Positions 44,085-54,589 of a stretch of DNA of 64,000 nt are shown here, piece after piece (positions within the stretch are counted from its first letter, which is position 1; each line of letters starts with the position of its first letter). The translations under genes and the position numbers were made by a program. The DNA lies in the NCBI GenBank assembly GCA_951640195.1, contig OX621166.1, forward strand, positions 1,480,501-1,544,500, in the 5' to 3' direction. The notes under the pieces were generated by a model, which made no database searches, was not told where the DNA came from, and saw only the letters and a program-made list of their open reading frames with translations. Source of the stretch: Porpolomopsis calyptriformis (lineage: Eukaryota > Basidiomycota > Agaricomycetes > Agaricales > Hygrophoraceae).

Positions 44085-44380
44085 GCTCCTGTCGGCGTTC
44101 CACGCTGACAAGGCCTACGTTCGACCTTGGAGGCTCTCATCCCCCTCCGTTTACTTATCCATCGGCTTACTACGCTTTTGTCAGTGATCCATGCTGACAA
44201 AGCCTATCTTCAACCTTGGACACTCTTATTCCCTCTACCTATCCTATCCCCTGTCTATCTTCTTACTACACTTTTGTTAGTGTTCCACGCTGACAAGGCC
44301 TATCCTCGACCTTGGAAGCTCTCACTCATTCCCCCGCTACTTCTGCGTTGTTGGTGCTCAATGCTGACAAGGTTGTTGGG
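44085..44380 (+). repeat. Imperfect tandem repeat, unit about 94 bp
   Basis: Three and a half units, each with GTTCCACGCTGACAAGGCC, TCGACCTTGG and a pyrimidine-rich tail. The anchor words GCTGACAA start near 44103, 44193, 44289 and 44361. The units diverge by a few substitutions and length changes. Confidence 0.8.
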
Positions 44381-44596
44381 CACCTTTCCTGAGTCTTCAT
44401 ATTCTATGCCGAGATGAGGCAGTCTTACCTATGCCAATGTGAGCTACAAATTGGGGGGCACATGGTCCCAAAAACCGAAAAGGTGATGCATAACCTCGCT
44501 CTGCAGTGGCTCAAAGCACAGGTCATCTCATACCTATACTATGTATGACCGGTTGGTCTGATTATCACTCCTTAGGACTCCAGCCTCATTGCTGCA

Positions 44597-47500
44597 ATGG
44601 AAGCCTTAAATTTGATGGACAACTCTCGTGATCTAACTCAAGCCAGTGAAGTTGAAGCCTTGAGTGTAATGGACGAGGTAATCTTTCAACCACTCTTTTT
44701 TAGCCTCTTTAACAAAGATATCTTTAGTTCACAGACATGATACTTGCTGATTTTATGACAGCCATAACTCTGACGGATGAAGGCCCTAACTTGCCTGAGC
44801 AGCCCAGTAAACTATGGACATCTCGCTCTGAATTCCAACAGTCCACAGCCACACACCGTCCTGCTGAGATGGGAAATATCCCTTTCAGCGAGGTGGAGCA
44901 GAGTGTTCGCGCTCTCCTCAAAAATCCGTCCTCAATCAATGCTCCCCTGATTCCCCCAACAACTTACCCCCTCACCCCAACCGCTCTCCCCCCAAACAAA
45001 CTTCCAGGGACTCGGGTCACAAAAGCCCTTGATATTATTGCCAAAATCGAGCAAAATGTTCATGAAGTCAAGGCCACGCTCACCTTACCTGATGATTTCG
45101 ATTGCGGAAATGCGGTGCAGGTTGCTCAGATGTGGGCACTACTGGAAGCAGCTGCCGCGCATGTCGAGTCTGCAGCGCAATCACCGAATCGCATCCAATG
45201 CCAAGAACAGGAAGTCCTGGATTGCAAGGCAGTGGTCTTCACCCTGCTGAAAGAGACTGATGCCTATCTTAGCTTTTTGGGATCTACTTTACCTCCACCG
45301 CCTCCAGAAACAACCCCAGTCTGGTTCGATGCTGGTAAATATTTTTTATTGAATTCTATGCTTTAATAATATTTACTTACAACATTATTAGCGTATGTCT
45401 ATGAAAACCCTGTGGACAAGTTGGATACAATTGCTCAAATAATAGTATTGCTTGGCATCGCTTGCAATGTGATACTAGGGCTTGGTACTAAGCCATGTAA
45501 TTTTATCCTCGGTGTGGTGACACTATTGGTGAAAATGGCTGCGTCTTCGGGATGTACTAAAGGTGTTGACGGGAAGGATGATTACAATGGTAACCAAAGC
45601 TACATACTCAATCAGCTGCCGACAAGTCTTTATACCACTTTAAAACAGTTCAACATTGACAGTCGGACAACCATGTATGCTGTATGTCCCAAGTGTAACT
45701 ATACCTACAAGCCCACCCATAATCGTCTCGCCGCCACTGCTACCTACCCTGCCCAATGTACCAATCATATTGTCGGACCTTCTGGATCAAGTATGTGCTG
45801 TACGGAGCTGTTAGAAAAGCGTCATGGCCATTTTCGGCCCATTAAAACCTTCCTGGCAGCCTCACTTACAGATTACCTTGCACGATCACTTGCTGATGCT
45901 GAAATTGAGCAGCTTTGTGATAAAGCCTGCGATGATGCTATTGCTGCCCTTAACTAGCCCCCCAGTCTGGATGTCATGAATATCTTCCATGCAGATTTCA
46001 TAAAGACGTTTGAAGGTCCAATCCCTGGAGAGTTATTCATCACCAGAGGGGACAATGTTTGATTGGCATTCGCCATACAAACCGATTTCTTCAATCCTAA
46101 TGGCACCAGAAAACGTGGAAACCATGACTCAATCGGCATCATCTCTCTCGCAAATCTCAACCTCCCTGAGTCCATTCGGTACAAGCCAGAGCACGTATTT
46201 TTAGCGGGGATCATACCTGGCCCTCAGGAACCAGAAAAAGAGGCTATTTCTCACTTCTTATGACCTGTCATTGACGAGTGCGTCACTGGATGGAACTGAG
46301 GAATTCATGTTTCCAAGACGGCATCATGTCCTGAAGTGGGTCGTAGCATTGAGGTAGCTATTGTCATATCTGTCAATGATCTTCCTGCTGCTCGCAAGGT
46401 GTCCAGGATAGCTGGCCACCAGTCTGATTTTTACTGCACCGTCTGTTGCTGTTATGGCCGCGAGACTATGTACAACAGCGACTTTAATACATGGAAGCTG
46501 AGAGATGCTTCTGAAATCCGTCAGCACTCAGAAGCTTGGTTGAATGCTCAGAGTTCCAAAGAGAGGGACAACATCTTCGACAATTATGGCATACGATGGT
46601 CAGAATTCTGCCAACTACCCTACTGGGACCCCTCACGGATGCTTGTGATTGATAGCATGCATTGCATCCTTGAGGGTCTTGTTCATTACCACTGTCGCTA
46701 TGTCCTAGAACTCGATGCCCAGCAAGTGAAGGCTAGCAGCCATCTAATTCCCGCCTTCTTGTACCCTTGGCCTCAGTACAGCTCAAATGTACATCCAGAC
46801 TACCGTGTTAAATGCGACAAGGAGATACAGCAGATCTCTGACCTTCACGGTATATTGGTTCTACCATTTGATAACGGCCCTGGGTCAATCTCCCCAGATG
46901 AGTTGAGCTGCAAGCTCCTAAACCGAAATCTATCCTCCCTCAGATTTGTGTGCCATTCCCTTGGCCTACCAATGGAAGTTGCTTCTGAACAGAATTGTAT
47001 GGTCCCAGCGAGAACGAAAAGGCACTTTGTAAAATTACTGTTGAATTGGGTGAGAACATCAGTTTCATCTATCTTCAGTAACACTCATGCATCTTCTGCA
47101 GCGTCGTACTATGCCTCTGGGCTCGCGTGGATTCCCTCCCAGAGTTACGACTACCCAAACCATCAAATACATCCAGCGGGTAATCAAGGAGACTGTGACG
47201 CCATCCTGGATTAATTCCGTGCCGTCCAATTATGGCGAGAACTCTGCAGGGACTATCAAGGCTGATGAATGGCGCATCCTGAGTACGGTATATCTCCCCA
47301 TAGCCCTGGTTACCTTGTGGGGAGAAATGGATAATGCGCAACCTAAGGAATGCAAGCGTTTTGTTGGTTTTTTAGATCATAGTATGGCACTGTTCCAGGC
47401 AGTCAACATTATTTGTCAATATACCGTTAACCGTCAATGAGCAACTGCATATCGCAATTTCATTAAGCAATGGGTCGATGGTTTGTACACACACCATCCA

Positions 47501-48207
47501 CATACAATGAACCATAGACGCAGGCCAAATGTTCATGCTTCCTTTCATCTTTACGACTTCCTCCTCCTATTTGGACCTGTCATGTCTTGGTGGTGTTTTC
47601 CCTTCGAACGTTTGATTGGTACACTGCAAAAGATCAATACCAATGATCAGATTGGTGGTGAAATGGAGGCTACTATCATGAAGTTGTACATGAGAGGCGC
47701 CAATCTTCGGCAGTGGTTGAACAGGCCACTCGAGTGCCCTGAGGTTATCCAACAGTTCAAACATCTTTTCGATAAAGCATTTTCTGCCAAGGACCAGAAA
47801 GATGATACCAACCTGAGTTTACTTAAGTCTGAGCATGCCTATTATACCCACAACAGTGTGACTTTCTCCCGTTCTTCGACACATCTTGGCAACAGCCTCA
47901 TTTTATACTATCCTACGCCTTCAGCAACGATACCTATTGCTGGGAGCATTCAAAAAATTGTGACATCTGGAGACAGCGTAGCCTTCTTTGTCAAACGTCA
48001 AGCCATCCTTCCTACTGCAAAATTCGATCCTTTTTGCTGATATACATCATTCCCTGCCACAGTTTATACCTCCAAGATGGATGATGGTCCCAACGATAGA
48101 ATTTATCCACATTTTGTTGTGTCTCATGTCGCGCGATTCAAGTTTTCCTCAGAACGAGCTGTCGTTGTAAATTTATCAAGGGTAGGTCTTTATTTTTTAT
48201 ATCAGTG
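44597..48207 (+). pseudogene. Tnp2-family transposase of the CACTA-like element
   Basis: Exons: 44597-44679, 44734-45333, about 45392-47049 and 47102-48207, with short GT-AG introns (47050-47101 is clear). The N-terminal part has NVILGLGTKPCNFILGVV and a Cys pair region CPKCNYTY (45690-45715). The core has HQSDFYCTVCCCYGRET, RDASEIRQHSEAWL, MLVIDSMHCILEGLVHYH (about 46640-46695) and PFERLIGTLQKINTND (about 47600-47650), the signature of Tnp2 proteins. Stops at 45955-45957 (TAG), 46060, 46261, 46297, 47438 and 48038 (all TGA) break it; TGA fits CGA decay. The protein would cut and join the TIRs. Confidence 0.9.
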
Positions 48208-48344
48208 AACATCCCTAATCGTAAACTTAGGATTAAGGGAATTTGCATATACAATTTCTTAGACCGCATTTATCTGTGTAAATAATACCACTGCCAGCTT
48301 CAATATGCTCATTTTTGACTCACCTTATGCTCTCGTCCTCTGCT
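48208..48344. other. Spacer between transposase and right inverted repeat
   Basis: AT-rich 3' flank of the transposase gene; no feature beyond the start of the CTCTGCTCATCC-type repeats at about 48331. Confidence 0.4.
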
Positions 48345-48811
48345 TATCCTCTGCTCACCCTACACTCATCCTCCGATCATCCTCTGCTCACCCTACGCCC
48401 ACCCTCTGCTCATCCTCCGACTAATCTGAAAACATTGGTTTCAGTTTCCATTTCAGGAGGGGTGAAATTGGACACAAAATCTTTTTTGTCAGAGCTCCTG
48501 AAATGGGTAATGAAATTTAAGATTTCGGTAAGAGTTTTTTTTGGACCTGAAATTTTTACATTAGGCTGTCCCGAAATTGGACCCAAAACTTGGACTATCG
48601 GTTTTAGTTCCAGGGTACATGAAATATTCAGTTTGGGGATGAATTTCAGGACTTGTTAAAACAATACATATTCATGTAGTTTCGTTATCAATTTTGGGAA
48701 TCCTGATTTTTTTTGTTTCAATAATGTTTTCAGCATTCCTGAAATGTACAGAGAAACCTTAAATTTCAGTCTTGTTTTCAGCCCAGCTGAAATTGTGTAT
48801 TTTCCAGTGTG
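48345..48811 (-). repeat. Right terminal inverted repeat of the CACTA-like element
   Basis: Inverse of 33696-34159. The inner part (48331-48420) is a tandem array of CCTCTGCTCACC / CATCCTCCGA words; the outer end reads TTTCCAGTGTG. Confidence 0.9.
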
Positions 48812-48886
48812 AATATATGGGGATCTAATTCTGCCAATGCTTTGGCAAACAGTAACTAACTAACCAAACAAATTGAGGTTTCGCTG

Positions 48887-49189
48887 ATGTTGCCGATGGC
48901 CAGCATTCACAATCCAACATTACGACTTGGGTGTCGCTTAATGTCTCAAATAAACAGACCATCACCACCCTCTCTTCCCCAAGAGCAACAGCGTGAGTTC
49001 GAGGGCCTGTTCCGCGCGGCAAACAGACCTGCTTCACATGAAGACGGAGAAGCCGAGCACTCAGACACGTCCGAAAGCGACGTCAATCCAGCCACCGGAG
49101 AAGAGGGTGGTCCAAAACAGGAACCTGTTGGACGCTGGGGCGATGATCACGGTGATTGGAGCTTCAAAGGACGAGTTTCAGATTTTTAG
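48887..49189 (+). CDS. Succinate dehydrogenase assembly factor 4 (SDHAF4/Sdh8) homologue
   Basis: A single-exon, 100-residue protein. The first 30 residues are basic and hydroxylated without acidic residues, as for a mitochondrial presequence. The C-terminus carries the DUF1674 signature: NPATGEEGGPKQEP, then GDWSFKGRVSDF as the last residues, as in the family's NPxTGExGGPKxPEPTR-GDW-xxGR-xDF. The family binds flavinated Sdh1 in the matrix and assists its joining to Sdh2 in complex II. The ATG at 48887 is the first in frame; MSQINRP at 48941 is an alternative. It is the first host gene after the transposon, whose end lies only 75 bp upstream, so its promoter may be altered. Confidence 0.88.
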   Translation: MLPMASIHNPTLRLGCRLMSQINRPSPPSLPQEQQREFEGLFRAANRPASHEDGEAEHSDTSESDVNPATGEEGGPKQEPVGRWGDDHGDWSFKGRVSDF

Positions 49190-49372
49190 CGATGTGATTG
49201 AGGTCTGGTTCTCTTGTCTTTCATTCAAGTGCCATCAATTTATTAAACTTTTACTAGAGCCGCGTAGACCGGCGTTCAGATGTCCTCTACCATACATGTC
49301 CTACTCTTGCAGCAGTGACGCACATACACATCATACTTCGTTTATGTATAGGTAGGAGAGGGAATGAATGAT

Positions 49373-49986
49373 TCATCGTCTAATACCACGAGCTGGAGGT
49401 GCAACCCCGCGGCCACGACGAGCTAGGAAGAGAGCGACATTGAGTACCAATAAATGAAAATCGGAGAGAAGTCATACCATTCGCTGTGGGGTAGACAAGA
49501 CACAATAAGGGAATTCACACAATTGTTTGATAGGATGGAATTCATACCGCGCATGATAGTGGCACGTCCCCGTGCTGTACCAATTCCTCTGCCTTTCATA
49601 GCGTTTGGCCCTACCCTCTTGAACCTGTATGTTTTTCAGCAACGAAAATAGGAAATGGTTTGATAGACGACCAACATTGGTGCATTCTGGAGCATATCCG
49701 GGACGATGAAAAACCGAACCATGCTTCCTCGAATATACACTTGGTCCAGTTGTGAAACACGTCCGTCTCTCCCAGTGACGGTGATGTCTTTCAAAGAAAT
49801 GTTTAAATTATCCTCAGCTATCCGAGCATTGAAGCAATCAGTAGTAGTTAGCCATAAATGAAGATTGAACCTGCCTTCAGCGAGTTTTCCGCGGTACAGC
49901 TGGCCAGTTTTGAGCTCAACGGTTACAATGTGCCCGAGAGACTCGTGTAAGAGCTTGACGGGCACTCCGAGACCAGCGCTAGCCAT
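49373..49986 (-). CDS. SMD3: Small nuclear ribonucleoprotein Sm D3
   Basis: Sm-fold core protein of spliceosomal snRNPs. ATG at 49986; Sm1 motif in [22 protein letters not shown], Sm2 in [20 protein letters not shown], and a C-terminal RG-rich tail ([22 protein letters not shown]), the usual methylated region. Exons: 49986-49875, 49817-49676, 49624-49548, a possible 6-nt exon 49483-49478, and 49422-49373, giving 128 residues (126 without the microexon). Intron 1 (49874-49818) is GC-AG, 57 nt and free of stops. The gene lies 67 bp downstream of the deacetylase stop on the same strand and converges on the SDHAF4 gene. Confidence 0.95.
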
Positions 49987-50053
49987 GATGGAAAGACTAC
50001 GAGGTTTGTTTGGTCGTTGACTGCCTTATTTGGTTACATGTGTAAATACAGCA

Positions 50054-52967
50054 TTACAAATGTGGGAGATCCAATCGCTCATTATTCAATCGTGCAGTTG
50101 AATTTTTTAAAGGGAATCTTTCCAATTCCTGCTTTACGAATGCTTGAATGAATGGTAGTGCTCGAATGACCAGCTTGACTGCTTGTGGCTCCTCTACAAG
50201 CTCGTTAATGTATATGTCCAAAGTCGCAAGAAATATACTTTCCATACCGATTGTTGATATTTTCCCGTGTCTTTTGGCGTCATTCATGAACTCTGGGCTG
50301 AGTATACGATGACTTGACGGTACGATTACATACGAGTGCTTGGTAATAATATCAGAAAGTGATCGACAACCTGATCATTACATACCTTGAGATACCACGG
50401 ACGGAGTTCCTCTGGGTGTCTGGGCACTATCGGTAGTTTCGAGTGTCCCATTACTTGGATAATGGTCTTGACGCATCTCATCACGCCGCGGGCTGGATGG
50501 ATCTACCGCGGTAAATGCAGCAGATTTAAAGAAAAAAACAATCACCCACTTCGATGAGCAAGAAGATTCATAAGTGAATGGCAGCCAGGCCCATGACCGA
50601 TAATAATAACCCTTTGCGCATCTGAAAGGCTACAGACACCAAGTAAGAGGAGAAGGTTGTGGGGTACAAAACATACTGAATATAATTATCCCATAGATAC
50701 GTGAGAACATCTTTGCCAAATTCGTCAGAAGATTTCATACGCTTGAGGGGTATTGTCAATTGAGAGAAAATTGGCGACCGAAAGAATCTACAGCACCGCA
50801 TTGGATGGGGCAAATGGTCTTGGAAACAAGTTGACATCGAGAAGCGAATAATCTGCAGCTTTGACCCAAGCGATCAGCTGTTTGGAAAAATCAATCTGGG
50901 GTTCGACACCATGCAGGTCTTCAGAAGGGAATCTTATATACATACAAAAAAAAAAAACACAAACCAGATATGAATGTTCCAGTTGGACGTTGCATGTGGC
51001 CGATGAATTCAACTCGAAGCGAAGGTTACCACTGGGTGTGCATGTCAAAATCGGCGATAAGATCGGAATAGGCGCTTTACAATTCATGAACCAAGACAAC
51101 CATGATCTTATTTTTCATGATATCTGACCTGAATAGATTTCAATAGCAGGGGATGAAATCATGTCTGAAAAAACATACGTGCACATGATTTGCGTCCCGA
51201 AGCGTTGCTCGAGTTCTTGAGTCATCAACGGAACTTGCATCATGTCATGCGTTGTATAAAGATAATGCTGTCGATGCGCCTTGAGGATTTCTGCAAGAAT
51301 AATGAATGTCAATCCCACGGCGCTATCAAAAAGAACTTTACCAGGAATCGAAAATGATATCGGTTCGAATTCTAAAAGTCGTCAAAAGACTGCCTTGTTT
51401 GAAATCGTGAGATTTACCTTCTCGTGGTTCACACGCTTTTGGATCTACACTCCTCCAATATTTACTCTGCTCTAGAGCCACTTGCCATACTGTCTCTGTA
51501 GCCGACTCCCCCGCAACCATGGGGGGCAACTCGTCCGGTGCCTCCCCCAGGATGACCTTCACAACCGCCAAGGCAGACCTTGAAATTGAGTCAAGGTTGT
51601 ACCCACCCTGAAAGTAGTTTCAGTTGATGCGATCTCAAGAGAAGCCAAGAACCAGACTTCAAGAGCGACCACCAAACGTCCTCCAGCCAGACCCGAGAGT
51701 AAATGTGTCATGTGGGCGTAACCTGTGGGTGTCACAAAACATTCCCCCAAATCATCACCTTCTGCAGCATCAAAGCCGGCCGAGACTAGAAGGGAAAATT
51801 CAGTTTCTAGAGAGGAACACGATGCGTAGCTTGTATGTACCTATAACAAGTTGTGGAGCAAACTCCATTGCAATAGGCATCACGATCTTTTGAAAGGCGT
51901 ATATATAGTCTGCATCACCCATACCCTTCTCAGGCCAAGGAATGTTTACAGAGCTACCATACTTCATTGACAGAGAAATATACATAGACGAAATTCACTT
52001 ACAATCCGCGTCCAGCGCCTTCTCCACAAGACTCCATGCTTCCAAACGGGCCACATGGATAAAATTTGCCATTGTCGTAACGATGTAGTGAAACATACAG
52101 AACGGTAGGATCGTCGTAAAAAGCGCGCTGCGTTCCATTGCCTGCCCAGCTTTAGCACTCCGTGTCGGAGATAATTATTACCACTCACCGTGATGAACAT
52201 CCCTTCGTAGTTAAGGGCTCGTTATGCACAGAATTATATAACAGTACAGCAACAAGGGAACACACCAATCTAATATCATGATCCTTTTGAGTGGTGTCAA
52301 TTGTTGCACTACCCTCGCGGCCACGGCAACATTATTAAAAAAACAAAACCCCATATGCTCATCTGGTTCAGCGTGGTGACCTGGAGGCCTGACGATTGCA
52401 AATGTCTTTTTCAGTTCATTTCGTGCCACAGCAAGGCAAGCCTCTATGACACCTCCGCAACTAAGACGAGCAGCACGCGTTGTGCCTTGCATGACATAAA
52501 GAGAAAGATGTTCATAGTACGCTTCAGATTCAAGAATATCCAGTGGCGTCATTGCTAAGGATGTGTGTCCATTCAGTGATCTCATGTGTTATCTTCTACG
52601 ATCCACGAAACTCACATTGAATCGCTTGTACTTTATCCCAATGGTCCTCGCTGTGAACTAGCAAGGTTTCTTCGCGTTTAACTGGCCGAATGTGTAACCG
52701 CTTCATCTTCACATGATAGTGAGCATCCTTTATGGCTTGCATTATCCGTGCGATACGTTCAGGTTGCTCGGGGTGACCTTGGGGGGAATAATGTTGCATC
52801 ATCTCTGAAGAATACACGTAGCCAACGGTGAATTCCGAAAGATGGAGTGGTACAGATGAAGCACGGGGAGAGTCTGGAGTCACTCGTCGGGTTGACTGGT
52901 AGCGATCACCCTCATGATCGACGTCCATAGGCGACTCGAGATCTTGGCTCGAGGCATTACCGTCCAT
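50054..52967 (-). CDS. HDA1: Class II histone deacetylase, Hda1/Clr3 type, with Arb2 domain
   Basis: Deacetylates histone tails in repressive chromatin. ATG at 52967. About 60 acidic/Ser-rich residues precede the catalytic domain: [40 protein letters not shown] (52350-52410) with the catalytic His pair, [20 protein letters not shown] (52090-52190) and [14 protein letters not shown] (51740-51790) with zinc ligands, ALEGGYNL across a junction near 51600-51660. The C-terminal third ([20 protein letters not shown] to [18 protein letters not shown]) fits the Arb2 region of Hda1/Clr3. About twelve short introns. It ends at TAA 50054-50056. It shares a 111-bp divergent promoter with the carrier gene. 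Such enzymes silence heterochromatin, relevant beside this transposon nest, though only as context. Confidence 0.92.
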
Positions 52968-53078
52968 TTATGACCGCCTGGGAGGATCGAGCTTGAAAGA
53001 TGGAACCGAGCCTGATGGAATTGTGAGTAGGGCGGTTTGTTTGGTTGTTTGTATGTGCCGCACTGCGCTCATACCACC
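52968..53078. promoter_or_regulatory. Short divergent promoter between deacetylase and carrier genes
   Basis: Only 111 bp separate the two start codons, so both genes must be driven from this stretch or from each other's leader. It contains GGCGGTTTGTTTGGTTG and no clear TATA box. Confidence 0.5.
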
Positions 53079-54303
53079 ATGTTTCTCGTTGCCTTATTGA
53101 CCTTTGTCGCTTCTCTGGCGTCCTCTCTGGCAATTATTGTACCATTGACAGGCAAGTTTCAAGTCGTAACGCAACGATTATTTCTATATTCTCTCAATCA
53201 GGCGTCCTTGTGAGATACAGGGTGAACTACAACCCCAAAGGGCTTCAACTAGATGCGGAGGGTGGGGCCCAGCCACACACTGGCCCAGTGGTCTCTTTTA
53301 TTGGAATGTTTCGAAGAGTGTATAGCCTCGAGGTCTGCTTCAACATCCTCTCGTCATCTTCCGGTCCTGACATGCGTGCTTTTCCAGGGCTGGGGAGGAC
53401 TCTACAAAGGACTTAGTGCGTACAAGCAAACATTGGTTTTGCTGTGACTACAGGAAACGTTTGTTTGTAGTGCCCACCCTTTTCTCCACATTGGTTATTG
53501 TCCTCGTTATGGTCTCAGCAATTGGGAATTTGAAACCTCGGCATGGGCCTTACAGTACTCCTGACACTGGACCCATGGGGACACTATTCTACGGCATCTT
53601 CATGATGCTAGTCTCCCTTCCAGTGGTCATCATTACCTACCGGTGGGTATTCTCCTTCGTTGTGAAGCCATTCATACATCGACGGATGGCCGCTAGTGCG
53701 ATCACGACACCACGCAAGTTGCCCTATTTCAGTCCGGTGCGGTCCCTTCGTGTCCTCTTAACTCCCACAGAACGTCGGCGGCCTTGGATATTGTACCTTA
53801 CACCAGGCCTCATGGCTACCCAAATTGCCCATATATCATATGTCGTTTTGATTCTTAACATTTTTCGTCGCTTGCTCTTGCCTGAGCTGCCTAAAATGCG
53901 CATCCCGGAGGCGGAACATCTCTCGCCTGTGCGGTTCACGCTCTTCTTCCTTTTGCTGGTCATCAGCACCGCAGTCCTTACCCCGCTCGAGGTAATAGCG
54001 ATGCGGCTCGCCGTTCAGCGCAATCACGCTGCAGGCGATTCAGAGGTACAGGGAGAAAATGGTGAGGATGACGATCTCGAATATGCTGGCGCTCATGAAG
54101 ATGTCATCGGGTATGGACAAGCTCAACCCTTGATGTCAATCCATTGACTGGAACACCCTAATTTTAGGTTACGAAGCGAGGAAGACCCATATCGTGGCTT
54201 AATTGACTGTGGAAAACGAATTGTAGATGAAGAAGGCTTGAAGACGCTTTACCGTGCCTGGTGGTTGACGATGCTCGGGGGATTATTAGGGGCATTTTCA
54301 TGA
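53079..54303 (+). CDS. Mitochondrial-carrier-like membrane protein
   Basis: Exons 53079-53151, 53202-53332, 53388-53415, 53471-54110 and 54168-54303 join in frame to 335 residues. Features: hydrophobic N-terminal helix (FLVALLTFVASLASSLAIIV), GWGGLYKGLMPTL (carrier EG..LYKG motif), several further membrane segments, TPLEVIAMRLAVQRN (the Px[DE]xx[KR] signature form) and DPYRGLIDCGKRIVDEEGLK...LYRAWW. The family sits in the mitochondrial inner or outer membrane; the substrate cannot be told and only part of the threefold repeat is standard. Intron 1 (53152-53201) is GC-AG. The acidic loop EGENGEDDDLEY lies before the last repeat. Confidence 0.78.
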
Positions 54304-54324
54304 TATCTCAGCTGTGAAAAGATT

Positions 54325-54400
54325 GTATTTCAGGTTTTGATTTCAGGTTGATTTCAGGTTGATTTCAGGTTTGAATTCAGTTTTGATTTGATTTAAGGTT
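54325..54400 (+). repeat. Short tandem ATTTCAGGTT repeats
   Basis: ATTTCAGGTT recurs at about 54327, 54340, 54351 and 54362, then decays to GAATTCAGTTTTG. The word TTTCAGG is also the recurrent word of the CACTA-like inverted repeats 6 kb to the left. Confidence 0.7.
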
Positions 54401-54589
54401 TCCCACGGTTCTGGCCAAACATATGAAAACAGCAATAATGCCCAGTCTAGCCGGTGGACCCAACCGTATGCATTATGAGCAAGTCGACTGTGTTCAGGTA
54501 TCTACGACGTTGTTCAATATCCGGCCATTGTTCCAAACATTTTCCAGCGCTGGTTCCCTGATCCCCGGGAGAATACCCTTGGGGCACTC

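Larger units (their letters stand above)
33696..48811 (+). mobile_element. 15.1-kb CACTA-like (CMC, Plavaka-type) DNA transposon with cargo genes
   Basis: The ends are exact inverts: CACACTGGAAAATACACAAT at 33696 and its complement finishing at 48811. The inverted repeats run about 460 bp inward (33696-34159; 48345-48811) and end in short GGATGAGCGGAGGGTGGGCG-type tandem repeats. It encodes a Tnp2-family transposase on the plus strand near the right end. Left of it lie at least four other fungal genes in both orientations. The size, three times an ordinary member, and the gene load suggest a composite element or one that has captured genes. Confidence 0.85.

Noticed and set aside
44085..44380. 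CRISPR-like array
   Set aside because: Repeat units are 94 bp, contiguous, imperfect and without unique spacers; the genome is eukaryotic.
33696..48811. Starship-type giant element
   Set aside because: Starships use a tyrosine recombinase captain and are known from ascomycetes; here there are long TIRs, a 3-bp duplication and a Tnp2 transposase.
33696..48811. Helitron or KDZ element
   Set aside because: No Rep/helicase motifs and no KDZ core seen; the DSMHCILEGL and FERLIG motifs are of Tnp2 type.
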